Shown: in pieces, positions 1 through 11,956 of the stretch
Position numbering within the stretch: the stretch's first letter is position 1
How the letters are laid out: each line of letters opens with the position of its first letter
Source: Hermatobates lingyangjiaoensis
Lineage: Eukaryota > Arthropoda > Insecta > Hemiptera > Hermatobatidae
Direction of reading: 5' to 3'
NCBI GenBank assembly: GCA_026182355.1
Contig: JAPFBL010000068.1
Location: 8,655,001-8,719,000 of the forward strand
Length of the DNA stretch: 64,000 bases
The notes under the pieces: generated by a model
Databases searched by the model: none
Told to the model about the DNA's origin: nothing
The model's input: the letters and a program-made list of their open reading frames with translations, nothing else
Translations under genes and position numbers: made by a program

Positions 1-339
1 TGATCCAGGTGATTATTTGTAAATACATACTATGACTATCTCTGTAAAATAATCAATGAAAGACATTCTATATCGTGACATATGGACAAAATATTAATGA
101 TTCATTTTGTTAAGTTGTTGAACAGATCATCTCTTAAAAAGACAGTTCCATTTCGTATCAACCTTAATAGACTGAAAAATTACTACTTCTTAGATAAAAA
201 TATCTAAGTGGGGAAGTTGAATATTTTTTTTATGATGGTGGTAAGCAATTATTCATTACCTCCGTTGTCCATAAACACAATTGTCTTTAATTTGGTAGTT
301 TATTAAGACAAATTTAGTGCATTTCCACTACAATAAGAA
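1..339. other. AT-rich DNA, nothing recognised
   Basis: No sustained open frame, RNA-like structure or repeat shared with the rest of the window was seen here. Confidence 0.4.
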
Positions 340-560
340 AATGATAGTGATCATAAAAAAATATAATCATAATGTTGTGACGGACTAACATGTTGTGAAG
401 TTCTCAAAGTCATTTTAGGACGTTACGCTGATGTAGGTGTGTGTGTAGGTGAGTGGGTTGTTGTGTATCCGAACTTTTGTGAGGATGCTACAGTCAACAA
501 TCTTTGAAATGATTGAGGAGGTCATGGAAATCAATGCCAGTGAAACGTATAATTTCTGAT
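340..560 (-). repeat. Family A repeat, diverged tail copy
   Basis: Read on the minus strand, this shows the landmarks of family A in order: a segment resembling CATCAAAGATTCTGGACC, then CACTCACC/CACACA-rich simple sequence, then ACATGTTAGTCCGTCA-like sequence (compare ACATGTAATTCCGTC in younger copies), then a short AT tail. It is heavily mutated, so the boundaries are approximate. Confidence 0.55.
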
Positions 561-1140
561 GTTTTCCATAATATGATGGAGTTGTCTATCAAGATGCTCT
601 AATCAATCTATTTACTACCTCCTGAACAAAGTTAATCTCAGAGTGTATCGACAGTTAGAGTACTTTTTTTTGTGGTTATGAAACATATATTGTTTGGATA
701 ATATTGAAGTAAGAGGACTGAACTAAGAGATTATTTCGTTACTCGATGTTTCACTTTTGCTTTATAATTGTGTTATTACTGTGTAAAAGTACCATCCATA
801 TTATATACATCAATTTTGAAATATAAAGAAATAGTTTTTTCAAGTACTGTTTATGCCAGATGTAATTAAGATCATACAAATAACGCAGAGTGTGTAAGAA
901 ATTAAAATCCAACTAGAGAGGTGAAATAAGGTAGGGCTGCTTACGAGTTCAATGAGTCTCAGCAGATCCTAATAACACTTATATAATAGTTCTAGATCAG
1001 TGGTTTAAAATTTGTTGTGATTAGATTAATGTTTACAGCTACAAAAAAGCGAATAGAATTATTGCATTAATTATCTAAGAGTCCATAATACTTAACAGAA
1101 TGTATATAACAACAGAAAACTAAATATAAAACAAAAAATA
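561..1140. other. AT-rich DNA, nothing recognised
   Basis: No coding, RNA or repeat feature could be supported in this stretch. Confidence 0.4.
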
Positions 1141-1345
1141 ATTAGTTGTTAACAAGTTTTGTATTATGTTTACTTATAATAATGTTGAGTGTAGTCTACT
1201 TCAGACTTTTTATGTGATCATTTTTGGGTAAAATACGAAATTCATCCATCAAATGGTATGATCTTTAGCCTGACCGCTAACTTTCAGATAAGCCCTCACC
1301 TTTTAACTCACACACATAATTGGGAAATACAACATAAATAAATTT
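1141..1345 (-). repeat. Family B unit joined to family A-like fragment
   Basis: Positions 1141-1206 match the family B unit seen at 3206, 4205 and, in the other orientation, 9783. Its landmarks are a GTTAACAAGTTT-like start and GTTGAGTGTAG near the end. The following bases include GTAAAATACGAAATTCATCC and TCAAATGGTATGATC, which recall the family A motif GTAAAATATCAATTTGATCC. The unit is on the minus strand relative to the long family A copies; the attached A-like piece reads on the plus strand. Confidence 0.4.
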
Positions 1346-1559
1346 TAAGGTCTTCAAACATGTAAGCCCGTTAAAATTTTCTGATAATTTTTTAACAAAA
1401 ATTTTTATCCCCTATCACTGCTGTCAATTACATAACAATTTCAAAATATCGACAATCTAGTTTTAATATTTTAGTAGAAAAGAAACATTATCTAATATCA
1501 GATTTGGACAAAAAAAGTAACTTTTTCAAGACTGTCATGCAATATTCCCCAAAAACAAT

Positions 1560-1735
1560 AAAGTGTTTTCATTAAATGGTATGATCTGTAGTGAGTCTAC
1601 AGTCATTTGGATACATAGTCACAATCACACACACACACGCACGTGCACACGTACATACACACGACTTTGAAGGCCCCACATGATGTAAATGACGTCAAAC
1701 TCTGGATGTCCAATTCTTTATTATCGCTATAATTT
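1560..1735 (+). repeat. Family A repeat, 3' half
   Basis: This contains a CATTTGGATACATAGTCAC-type segment, a (CA)n-rich stretch with ACGTGCACACGTAC, and then an ACATGATGTAAATGACGTCA segment. The last corresponds to the ACATGTAATTCCGTCA core of better preserved copies. It is an old, eroded copy and its ends are not defined. Confidence 0.5.
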
Positions 1736-2384
1736 GCTTACAGTAAGGTAAAAAGGAAACTAAGCTAACCTGAATAAGTTACAAAGATAAGGCTGTCTAG
1801 GAATACCAGATGAAATGATTACTTGCCCTACATCTTTCTTAGAAATTCATTAATTTTAAGATATCTAAATATTATCATTAAGAAAAAGGAACATTTCAAA
1901 ATCCTATTGAAACTATTTAGAAATGAAGACAACTATCTGTAAGGGACATGAAAAGTCCAAAAATGTAATAGAAGCAAACATTAATGGACTGGCTTTATAA
2001 CTTGCCCGGTACTATGTCCCTCAAAGAAAATTTCAATTGAAAATTTTCTAAGTAATCACAGATGACAGCTGGATTGGAGGATCCTATTTTAGAGAAAGGT
2101 GCTATTGACTGGTGCATTTAATAGTCGAAATCCACACTGAGTATTATAAAACAAACTTCAACATTTCTAAAGGTCTCTAAGAACTAAACACAATGTTAAA
2201 GGCAGTAATGTGATAACGATTTGTACTTAGCAAATTCTAAAAAACCTTCATAACAGTTGACATATACAATTAATTAGACAGTCAGGTTGATCTGAATTAC
2301 AAAGCATTCAGATAGTCTTTGAAATGTATGTATGGTTATTAATACACAATTATTTTGACAGATCTCTCCTCAGAATCTGGCCAG
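1736..2384. other. AT-rich DNA, nothing recognised
   Basis: No supported feature. Possible 5' extension of the adjacent LINE fragment could not be aligned by eye. Confidence 0.35.
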
Positions 2385-2757
2385 TAAGAAAGGCTCATAT
2401 AGGTGACTGAACACATAGTAAAGCAGGGGAATAATGCAGTCGACCGGGTGGAAAATGTTGGTCTAAAACTAACCTTCTGCCGTCTGGTGTCGCATCTCCT
2501 TCAAGGTGCGAATAATGAATGGATCATTATTGCATTAATGGGAGAAATTCTATAATAGTTGAATAAAACAAACCAGGAATGATTCATTCTAAATAATTAA
2601 ATTCAAATGAATATACATTTTCAAAAGAAGAAATTCATATCTGACTGCCCATTGTCCTCTTAACTATTACTTACGCAAGTCACAATTGACATCATACGAA
2701 GAATGCAATCTCTGTTTGGAAGAAATAGAGATCTTTGAAGACATTGACTGTGAATGC
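2385..2757 (+). pseudogene. LINE ORF2 remnant, RNase H and C-terminal zinc-knuckle region
   Basis: Two blocks of a non-LTR retrotransposon polyprotein are visible. Near 2425-2500 a frame reads GNNAVDRVENVGLKLTFCRL, which resembles the end of the RNase H domain (family pattern GNE.AD.LA..G). At 2641-2757 an uninterrupted 39-codon frame begins LTAHCPLNYYLRKSQLTS and continues with ECNLCLEE and a final DCEC. This is the usual C-terminal region of RNase H-bearing LINEs (pattern L.GHCPLN.HL, then C..C, then H.L..C). The histidine of the knuckle appears replaced. Frames change between the blocks, so it is dead. Related fragments lie at 14.2, 22.1, 54.6 and 56.1 kb. The clade (I/R1/LOA-like) is inferred. 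Confidence 0.6.
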
Positions 2758-3205
2758 GGGGAATTCATCATTAAGATATTAATAATTAATAAATATAATT
2801 ATTATACACATTAATTTTATATAATAATATAAATAAGTTCAAATATAATTTAAAACGGAATATGTATTAATACTTTTCTAAGGACAATTATGAAGTTGGT
2901 TAAACTACTTAAAATGTAAATTTGATTTATTGACTACAAAGTGGAAGAAAATAGAATAGATATGACCGTGATGAGCACTAGTCCCTACAGACTGAAACCC
3001 TGGGTTTAATATAATAATTATATTTATGATAACTTGTCACATTGTTTGAAATGAATGATTTCAAGTTTTTTATAACTGACAAAATAGACAAACTTATATT
3101 AACTCTAATTAAACCATTAAATCGATTACCTATCATCTTGATAATAGTTTACGGACTATTTAATCAAAAAGAACGAAACGTAAAATAAATTCTAAGCTCA
3201 ACTGA
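2758..3205. other. AT-rich DNA, nothing recognised
   Basis: Dominated by A/T tracts such as ATTAATAATTAATAAATATA near 2780; no feature supported. Confidence 0.4.
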
Positions 3206-3262
3206 GTAAAAAATTGTTGACATTATGTTTGCTTGTATCAAAATTGAGTGTATGCCACTCGA
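3206..3262 (-). repeat. Family B unit
   Basis: Shares TTGTTGACATTATGTTTGCT and AAAATTGAGTGTATGCCACT with the units at 1141 and 4205. It is a short, diverged dispersed repeat of unknown origin. Confidence 0.45.
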
Positions 3263-3489
3263 TTTTTTTATGATTAAACTTTCTGGTTTTTTTGTTGTTC
3301 ATTTCTTCATTGCCATTGAGTTAGCACATTACATAAGTGAGAATTTTTATTCTGAAATCTGTAATGAATAAATTCAAAAAGTTATAATTAGTACAAAAAT
3401 GAATATAGCTGTTAAATGTCCAAACTCAGCTTGGATTAATGACTACTTGTTGCTAATTTGAGAATGATCTGAGAATGAAGTCAAACAGA

Positions 3490-3612
3490 ATTATTAATTA
3501 AAGTTTTAATAAAAATAAACTTTAAATTATTAAAGTTTATTTAAATTTTAAATAAACCTTTAAATACTTAAATATTAGAACATTTATTTATTAAAGGTTT
3601 AATAAATAGTTT
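3490..3612. repeat. AT-rich inverted repeats
   Basis: Repeated TTTAAT/ATTAAA blocks (AAAGTTTTAAT, ATAAACTTTAAAT, ATTAAAGTTTAT, TATTAAAGGTTTAAT) can pair with each other to form several alternative hairpins. No coding or element signature accompanies them. Confidence 0.45.
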
Positions 3613-3741
3613 GACAGTATTTAAATAGTTATTATTAGATATATGTAGAAAAAAAATCATAAAACTATGAAGGCTAACGCAAAAACCTTATATTTCATTA
3701 TGCTTTCCAGTTCGTGATGGTTGGTTATCTAACAAAGGGTT

Positions 3742-3825
3742 GTAATCAGGAAAGTGTTTTGATATTACGTGTCGCACCCCTTAACAGGCGTTAATGTCAG
3801 ACATATATCTCTTGATGTTTGTAAG
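3742..3825. repeat. 84-bp dispersed repeat, copy 1
   Basis: The segment starting GTAATCAGGAAAGTGTTTT and ending GATGTTTGTAAG recurs at 6289-6372 with a single base difference (GATATT here, GGTATT there). Flanks differ. The centre holds a small inverted repeat, TTAAC-AGGC-GTTAA. No ORF or tRNA-like promoter box is visible; the class is unknown. Confidence 0.75.
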
Positions 3826-4204
3826 AACCCTATTGATTTTTGGGCAATATTGATTATAAGAAGGTACTTTCGTGTTCTTTTCAACCAAATGGATACAAAT
3901 TTTATTCCACTTTTTTGGTGATTCATTTCTTCGCTAATATGAGGTCTTTTGTCATGTCCATTTCATTAATTTATAAACTGGAGAGTAAAATACACTAAAA
4001 AGGACAACTATTAAGTTCTGTCTGATATGTTTTCGTCAGATGTTTCTAGAGAAATATCCTAGTTTTGTTATAACTGATAAAATGGAGCTAGCCATCTTAA
4101 AGAATGAACTCCTTCAATTGTATTATCTATGAATTTAACAATACATTACTACCAAGTGATAATATTTCTCACAATAGCCACATTTAAATCGAAACAAAGA
4201 TAAA

Positions 4205-4266
4205 TTGATTGTCAACGAGTTTGATATTGTCTTTAGTTATGGCAAAGTTGAGTGTAGGCCACTTCT
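4205..4266 (-). repeat. Family B unit
   Basis: Carries ATTGTCAACGAGTTTGATAT and GTTGAGTGTAGGCCACTTC. The reverse complement is shared with 9783-9845. The AGTGGCCTACACTC portion also matches the alternative 3' end of a family A copy near 48215, so family B is probably a piece of a larger family A relative. Confidence 0.5.
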
Positions 4267-5620
4267 AATTTTGAAGTTTAAAATTATAGTCAAAAAAACA
4301 TTTAGGGACACTAACAACTTTGTTTGTTTCTACAAATCCATGGACCATTTCTTTTAAAATATTCAATCTATCAACATTCAAATTTTGTATTTTTTCTGCA
4401 TCACAAATCCTTTTAGTCTACCCACCATAATTTATATTTCTAGTCTTTAAAAGGAATTTTAACTTGTATCCTATTGCTACTACCATATTATAATCTAAAA
4501 ATATTGTTTCATAGACGAACAAGTAATTTTGTACTGATATTTTGGTTCCAAGAACTTTTTTTATAAATTATTTATGTGTTCGTAAACATTTTTTACACTA
4601 TTTTCTATAATTGATCAAAAGTATAACCACTAAACTACTTTTCCTTTATTCAAGCATTCAAAAATATGTTTCTTTAGTAATAATGACAGAACATTATTGA
4701 AAAGTCTTGAGAATATTCAGTACACTCTTAGGGGTTAATGCTTCTGAGCATATAGTAAATTCAATATGCGTATTATCTATTTAATAATAAGTTTAATTTT
4801 AAGAAATAAAATAAATAATTCCTGGCGTGTACTAGGCTATTGATCCATGTAAATTGTAAAAAGAAAGTTACAACGGGAAAACTTTCCGTAGTACATAATT
4901 AATTAACGTGCAATATCTCGTGAGCTACAGTGTAGAATCAGAAGAATGGCGAAATAAAAGGTACTGACATTGTACACTGAGGCACTATCACTATCAATGA
5001 CTTCAAGAATGAACTAACGTATAACCAAATTAATTATACCGTTGATTGCAATGTGGTTAATATTGATTCACCAATTATGCTGAAATTAAATTGAATGAAT
5101 GAATTTGGTGCTTGAAAATTAATTGTACAATACACCATTGAAACTTCTTCCTAACAGGATATCACAATTTGTAAATGTATCAATCTTAATGAGAATCCTT
5201 TCCCTTAATATAGTCAACATTATTGAACATAGTTATTATTTATAGCAATGTTAAATTAATTAAGGTTTTTAAAAAAGTTACTGTTTTAATAACTTTGTAA
5301 TATATTATTACATACAATTTTAATAATATATTTGAAATGTGCTATTTTATATATTAATAGTTTATTTATTTTATAATAATTATGTTTATTAATTACTATT
5401 ATAATAATAAAAATATATTAATAACAATTAGTAAAGGAACATATTTTTACATGCTTGAATAAAGGAAAAGTAGAGTTAATAAAGGATAAATTACAGAAAT
5501 TAGTGCAAAAAAATTATATTTTATAATTATATATTTAAAGTTAATTTTATATATATATATAATGTATTTAATAATATATAAATTATACATTAGAAGAATA
5601 ATTTCTCTTAATTTAATTTA
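4267..5620. other. AT-rich DNA, nothing recognised
   Basis: Long A/T tracts, including near-pure AT runs around 5270-5450 and 5515-5590. No feature supported. Confidence 0.4.
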
Positions 5621-5624
5621 TTTT

Positions 5625-5990
5625 AGTTACTCTATGATTTCTCATAGAGTTACTCTATCAAAAACTCATGTATTGAACGATAAAATACTGGAGTCGAATG
5701 TGAAACGTCTAATGTGGTCAGGAAACAAGCATGGGAAATACGCCAGGTAGAAAAGCATGAAAAAAAGGCCCCAGAGAGAAACCCCCGGTTGACAGGACTC
5801 GAGGGTCCACCCTTGCTCCCAGTCATTCCTTTTTTCCCTCTCAGCTGGTTTGAAAATTATAGAAATTCTAACCCAAGACAAAGTCGTTTTTTTTCTTGTT
5901 TTTCATCTCATTCCTTGAATAAAATATTTAATCTCCATTCTCATTGGAAGAAAGACAAAAAAATAGAAGGGAAATGCTAGTTTAATCAAA
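5625..5990. other. Unidentified moderately GC-rich segment
   Basis: A short hairpin, ACTCTATGA-TTTC-TCATAGAGT, lies at about 5631-5652. It is followed by roughly 250 bases richer in G+C than their surroundings (AGAAACCCCCGGTTGACAGG and neighbours). An 88-codon frame at 5714-5980 is open on the plus strand and a 71-codon frame overlaps it on the minus strand. Neither has a domain I recognise. The segment could be an old mobile element or a chance frame; I do not call a gene. Confidence 0.3.
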
Positions 5991-6288
5991 CTTAAATCTC
6001 CATCAGTAAATTTCTTCTAAATAAACAATTAACCTAGATTTTTAATTCAAATTATATAAAACAAAATTTAAATTAAATTAAAAGAATGTATTTACATATG
6101 AAATAGAGAAGTTTAGTAACATCAAAAATTAAAATAAACTACAACTAAAATAAAATTAATAAAAATATTGTGCTACTGTATCTTAGTAGAGACAAGTAGC
6201 TTATTTACACTCGAAATCAGTCCAACTAAAATACTATCATATTTTTTATGATTAATAAATAAATGAAAATATCATAGTTAATGTATTT

Positions 6289-6372
6289 GTAATCAGGAAA
6301 GTGTTTTGGTATTACGTGTCGCACCCCTTAACAGGCGTTAATGTCAGACATATATCTCTTGATGTTTGTAAG
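6289..6372. repeat. 84-bp dispersed repeat, copy 2
   Basis: Matches 3742-3825 with one substitution over its whole length and shares no flanking sequence with it. Confidence 0.75.
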
Positions 6373-6694
6373 AGTAGTTAATTACTACTATTAATAAAGT
6401 ATAATAATAATAAAGTATAATAACGATTATAATAATAATAATTATAACATTTTTTTCAATTTTTACTACCATAAAATACCAATTATATTCAAAGTTAAAT
6501 AAGATAATTATGTGATATTAGATATATGCTAAATTGTAGTTTATTAAACAACTCTATTCATTACTTCCCCATGTCTTTTCACATACATTCACTACGTCTC
6601 ACATTGTCCATTCATGACTTACATGTGCATCTTACATACCCATATCATTCATAATAAATTCATGCATTTTTTCATTACCACAGAGGTTAGTATC

Positions 6695-6901
6695 ATTAAT
6701 ATTAAAATTATAGTAATCCGTCTTACCTCGTACCCTGCTGCTGAAGTTCTTAGACCGGTTTCGGGCGCCACCTATCTTCAACAAGTTCTAGTTCATCTAG
6801 TTGATCAGTTCTTGTTGAAGATGGGTGATGCCCGAAACCGGTCTAAGAACTTCAGCAGCAGGGTACGAGGTAAGACGGATTACTATAATTTTAATATTAA
6901 T
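6695..6901. repeat. Near-perfect 207-bp foldback
   Basis: The left arm runs from about 6695 to 6786 and the right arm from about 6810 to 6901. The arms are reverse complements, with about three mismatches near GGGCGCCACCTATC/GATGGGTGATGCCC. The outer ends are ATTAATATTAAAATTATAG and its complement; the GC-rich part includes ACCGGTTTCGGGC. A loop of about 25 bases contains TTCTAGTTCATCTAG. I see no clear target-site duplication. A transcript would form a long duplex. Candidates are a foldback/MITE-like element or an inverted duplication; an siRNA-producing hairpin is only a possibility. Confidence 0.85.
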
Positions 6902-7029
6902 CATTCATAATAGCTATCCCTCTTTGATATCTCGCCCTCGGCTTGCTCAGTTATTCTGTCATTGTTATGTATTAAATGACATAACAATATATATAAAGCT
7001 TTTTAATTTTGTTCAAATCAAGTAATATT

Positions 7030-7785
7030 CGTTTTGATAGTTTTTTCGCTATTTCTCTTTCAAACTGCTTGAAGTCTTGCGGAACATCATTGACATTGTT
7101 GTTTCTGGTGGGAAAGTTGCGCTCTTGTGAGTAGAATTTTGACAAGTCAAAACCAATATTGCTGAGAAAAATCCGGAAAGTAATCATTGAAATCTGAACT
7201 AAAAGGTTTCCTCTGTGGCAAAATTTCTTTCAATACATAATAAGTAAAAAAGCCAAAAAAACAGAATATCAAAGGAAATTTTCAGTATTACTCTTGGATC
7301 ATGCAACGGAATATCATCAAGTAGTAAAAGTCTGAACTCGCTTTTCGTAACGTAGAAATGCCTTGCCAGCTCTCTGTGGGATGGTTTTCAACAATACTTC
7401 TGAAGAATAGAGGAAGAATTGGTTGTTTTCTTGAGTCACCCTACAGCTTTTTTGAAAAAACTCCAACAGCTTTCTGATCAATGAAGAAGCTTGAACGAAA
7501 TTTCCAGTTGGTTGCCTCGTTTTGTATTGCTAGACAATGTTTTATCAGAGGATCCTTGTCAGACTTAGCGCTATTCATTTGAGTTTCTGTATTCTCAATA
7601 TAGACACTAGCAATTAGAAATACCTCAATGTAAATCGAGCTTAAAAGCTGCTTTGAAACATTACGATTCAGTATAGAAGAGACGGACCAATATTCAATTG
7701 AAGCTTTAATGGCTAGTGGCTCTCTAATTGGCCGACGTCTCCTAATTCCCAAATCCAGCATGACTGTAAACCAAATCAAACAATC
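7030..7785 (-). pseudogene. Unidentified coding-like remnant
   Basis: Three minus-strand frames adjoin in order. The first, 7779-7441 (112 codons), includes DKDPLIKHCLAIQNEATNWK and ends FSKKL. The second, about 7450-7200, contains LLLLDDIPLHDPRVILKISF with no stop for about 80 codons. The third, 7187-6972, has ERNFPTRNNNVNDVPQDFKQ. Amino-acid use looks like real protein rather than noise, and a splice-acceptor-like TTTGGTTTACAG lies just upstream of ATGCTGGATTTG in the first frame (near 7760). The frames do not join without shifts, so this is either a broken gene or several exons. I do not recognise the family and assign no function. Confidence 0.35.
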
Positions 7786-7919
7786 AACCTACTTTGCCAT
7801 ATACTTTAGAGAGGATGTAGATTTGTATTCATTTGTCAATGTTCCATCCAATGTTCGGTTACAGTCAGTAGTATGTAACTATTTCAAAACTTGCAAATAT
7901 TACAAATGAGATTAAAATT

Positions 7920-9780
7920 GATGGACACAGACATACAAGAACAAGAAAAATCATTAGAAAAGTCTACAGCTTTCAAAACCAATTAGAAATCAAAGTTATT
8001 ACATGTTATTAAAAAAAACTTTTTCTGTTTTTAAAAAAACCCTTTTAGAGGTTTTTCCAATATTGTTTCTCTCAGTTTCATAAAAATTCAAAAATTTTAA
8101 TATTTGATCCTTACTAATTTAAGACAAAAAAAAATATGTCAGTAATCAGATTTTAGCCTAAAAAAGTGACTCTCTAAGGAATATTTTAGAATAAAAATAG
8201 TAGTGCCCATATTCACTAAGGGATCTATATTTGTCTAAAGTATGTATTTGATCTAACACACGGTGTGACCTGTCGGGTACCTATAAATTTTATATAAATA
8301 CGCACCCACAGACATACGGAGATCATAACAAAATTTCTCTGTTGAATATTATCTGTTACAGTTGATAGATATTTAGAGTACATTAATTAATGTTTAAGCT
8401 AAATTTAAGATGTGTCTTCGTTAAATTAACAATGTTCCCTCCCTCTTATATACAAAATTCTCTCTTACTAGTAGCCCACACCAATGAAAAGTACAATGAA
8501 GACAACTTCATCAAAGAAACAAAGGGAAACGAATGAAACAGACTCAGGTCTTATATTCAAAGAAAGAAATCAATAAAACTTGTTGCACGAGAACTTGATG
8601 AAATGACTGACGTCTGAATATCAAAACGTAACAAAGGGTAAAAGTCAATTTTACACATTTATAGATATTTAAAATTTTTACTTAAAATAGATATATACAT
8701 AATATAATAATTATGCACATGACACTGTTCAAGACTTAATGACACTTAGTTTTAATAGCCATGTACATATAGGAAGACGGCTTATTAAAGTCATCAAAAG
8801 AAATGCCAAAAACCTGCATTTTCTACTTTAATAAATCTATTTAGTTACATACAAAAGAATATTCAATTTTTTTGAAGGAATTCTTGCCCAGTAATACTTA
8901 GAAGAATATAAGACTCATTGTATGTTATTTGACTATTTTTATGTTGAAAATGGAACTAAGACAGATAAGCAAAACACAGAGATACTGGTCCTTATGAATA
9001 TGGATTGTGTCTGGTGCAGTTACTTAAGGGATGAGTCCATGTTTACTCTGTAGTCAATGTTGTATCGTATGTATGCCTAGTCAGATGGGCTGCTCTTTTG
9101 AAAATCTATACCCTAGTGTCATCGAGGTTCTCTTAAAATAAACACATTTTTTACATTGGGAGTTAAGTATGCACCAAAAATTTGAATCCTTGATATTGAA
9201 AAGTGTTTAAAATTAGTTTTACCTAAAAACTAAACAATATAAATTTATTTAAGAATGATAAACATAATATTTACTTACTTTTAAGGGTACAATCCTTATT
9301 TTGACAAAATGAGAACAGGAGTAGCCAGCCATACCATTATTTACGGTAAAAGCGAAACTCTATCCTGTGTTTTCCCCCTTTAGACTTGATTTGAATTTAT
9401 GACCTACAAAACTTTTTCCTCTGTGTTGGCCAGCTTTACAAATACAACTGATTTCCTTTTCCTAAATTCTAAGAAACAATGATATCTCTTTGGCTTAAAC
9501 AAAAAAAAAAACATTTGTTTTGCAAAAAGTTTATTTCCATTAAACAGTTATATATATTTTAAACCATCAAAGTTTCTTGTCTTAAAAAGTCTTGAAATGT
9601 TTGAAACAAATTAAGCTTAACTCGAATATAAATACACGATAGAAGTTTTATTTTACTTTTAGCTTACACATTCATAAATCTATCGCGAAAAAGAATGAAT
9701 CTGTCGCCAAATAAAAGGGATTCAACTATCATGCATCTAACCTTAAAATAATTTCGGAAAAAATATTTAATTCAATGTAC
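7920..9780. other. AT-rich DNA; possible eroded family A fragment near 8200-8345
   Basis: Mostly featureless. Around 8240-8340 the order GATCTAACA..., GGTACCTATAA, CGCACCCACAGACATACGGA resembles the family A middle segment but is too eroded to be certain. Nothing else is supported. Confidence 0.3.
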
Positions 9781-9782
9781 AT

Positions 9783-9845
9783 TTAAGCCTACACTCAATT
9801 TTATTTAAGTAACGTAATATCAAACTCGTTGACAACGCAATGATT
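9783..9845 (+). repeat. Family B unit
   Basis: AAGCCTACACTCAATTTT, then ATATCAAACTCGTTGACAAC, is the reverse complement of the 4205-4266 unit with a few changes. Confidence 0.5.
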
Positions 9846-10137
9846 TTTTTATTTTCTTATAATTTTACTATACATGCATATTAAGCAACATTGTTTAATT
9901 TGATGGCATGTTGCTGTAATCATTTTATTAGTTATAAAAAACGTGAATTCATTGATCAATCAGACATGTTATTAAAATTCAAGTTGACATATTAAACTTA
10001 AGTTTACTAAAGTTTGAGCCTGAATCTCATCAGACGGGTGACAATGCGCATCCAAAGCTGTAATATTGCATATCCTATTGCATTTCCAAATTAAACTTCC
10101 AATTTGAAGTTCTTTAATGGCCTTCACATATGTAAAT

Positions 10138-10242
10138 AGATTTGACCAAATTTGACCAATAAACCCATTTTAATATAATTTGACCAAAATTTTCTTCCAT
10201 TCTTATGTTAATTTCTTGCATTCAGTTATAATTTGACCAAAG
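10138..10242. repeat. TTTGACCAA repeats
   Basis: TTTGACCAA occurs four times within about 105 bases at irregular spacing (about 10140, 10149, 10180 and 10231). It is a loose short repeat; no function can be assigned. Confidence 0.5.
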
Positions 10243-10259
10243 GTATCTATCTACCTTTA

Positions 10260-11950
10260 CTAGACAGAGTCTTTATTCTACTTATCCCCATTCATAGCTG
10301 TTAAGAGGACAAATTTTTAATAAATGTTATACACATATTTTTAATTCTCCCATATATTGTGAAAAAAATAAATATGAGGAAAGAAAAGAGCTTATGAGAG
10401 ACGATTGGGGCCATTGGGGCACTGAAGTCTGTGTACTTGTAATGAACCTGCAGACATTATTTTGGTTTAATGGGCGGTGATTATGTCTGGGGTTCTGATA
10501 GAATCAGAAACACTTGAGCCAAAACTCCCGTCATTTGCAGATCACACTTCGCCTAGATATTTCAGCTTCTTACAAATTAGCTGAATATATGGATTGCAGA
10601 ATACTAAAGCCTCAGTAAATGTAAATTAAAGCCATTCTTACTAAATCTGATTTTAATAGAATGCAGTGTTGAACCAATTTCATCCAGAGTGATGTTTCAA
10701 TTCTAAATTGTTTATGTGACATAACTTAACCTTATGTATTGTTACAGTAAACCCACTTATGGATACCTTGTTAGATTACATGTTTTCAGCATACACCGTC
10801 TGCAGGATTTAACTGGTTTAATTTAATCTCAAAAAGCAGGAGATGAACTCAGTTAGCTCTTGAAGATAGATGTAGTTCGAAACAGGTAACAAACAATAAC
10901 ATAGGCGAATAGAATTATACGCGGATTTCTTGTAACAAAGTACCCAATACCCTCTTTGTGGCACTCATGTCATAATGAATATCATATTCATGTCTGTTTT
11001 CTGTGCATTTTCTTCAAACTAGTACCTTTTGAATTTGTGTTTCTGAAGCGAAATGCAGGACAATTTTTGAGGAAACACGGTACTTGGGACCATCAAACTA
11101 GCCTGATGTAAGTTGGGACGACTTTACGGCAAGCGCCAAATTAAATCACATTCCCAACCAAGCGTCTCAATTGAGGCTCTTCAAATATACTTTTCTTCAT
11201 ACCAAATTTCATTAAACCTTCAAATACTTCAAAAGCATTTGACTGTTTATTTGAATGAATGCAAAATGTTGGATAATTTATTTTAGCAACAAGTTTTATA
11301 CTTTTTTAAAAGAATTCAAATTTTAGTAAAGTATTTATGCTGAATTACAACAAAGTCTTCATTATTAATGCTGTAATATAGGAATATTTAACTTTTAAAC
11401 ATAATATTGACAGTGAAAATGGCAATAACATATAGAAATACCACAGGCAGTTAGTTCTAATTATAACTTACATTATTTTTATTTTACTGTAACTAAAGTA
11501 CAATAATAAAAAAAAGTCCACCTTGTCATTTCGATGGATTTACAAGTTTTGAGTAGCCATAAATCTATTTTTCACTTTGATGGAATCAAACTATAGCATT
11601 TCAGAATTTTTTTTCTTCATTAAACTATTTAATTATATAATAATAACATTTTTTGTAAAAAAGCAACTTAAAATCAATTAGTATGCTACAAAAAAATGTT
11701 AAATAATTCTTATCTTTTTAAAATGCAATGTAGCTCTAATAATCTAGATTCTAGATCCTCAACTTGAAATAATGACAGCCGGCTGTACTAAACTTGGATT
11801 TGTTTAGATTTGAAATTTTTAATATTATTTAAAATTTAAAAAAAGAAATATGGAAGGTCTTTTAAGAAGTTCTTATGATATGGAAAAAATGAAATTCTTA
11901 CGAATATAACAATAATACAAACGGCTATTAATTAATTATTACTGTAGGTA
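10260..11950. other. No feature recognised
   Basis: Somewhat more mixed base composition near 10400-10560 and 11030-11180, but no open frame with a recognisable domain and no repeat shared within the window. Confidence 0.35.
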
Positions 11951-11956
11951 CTTTAA

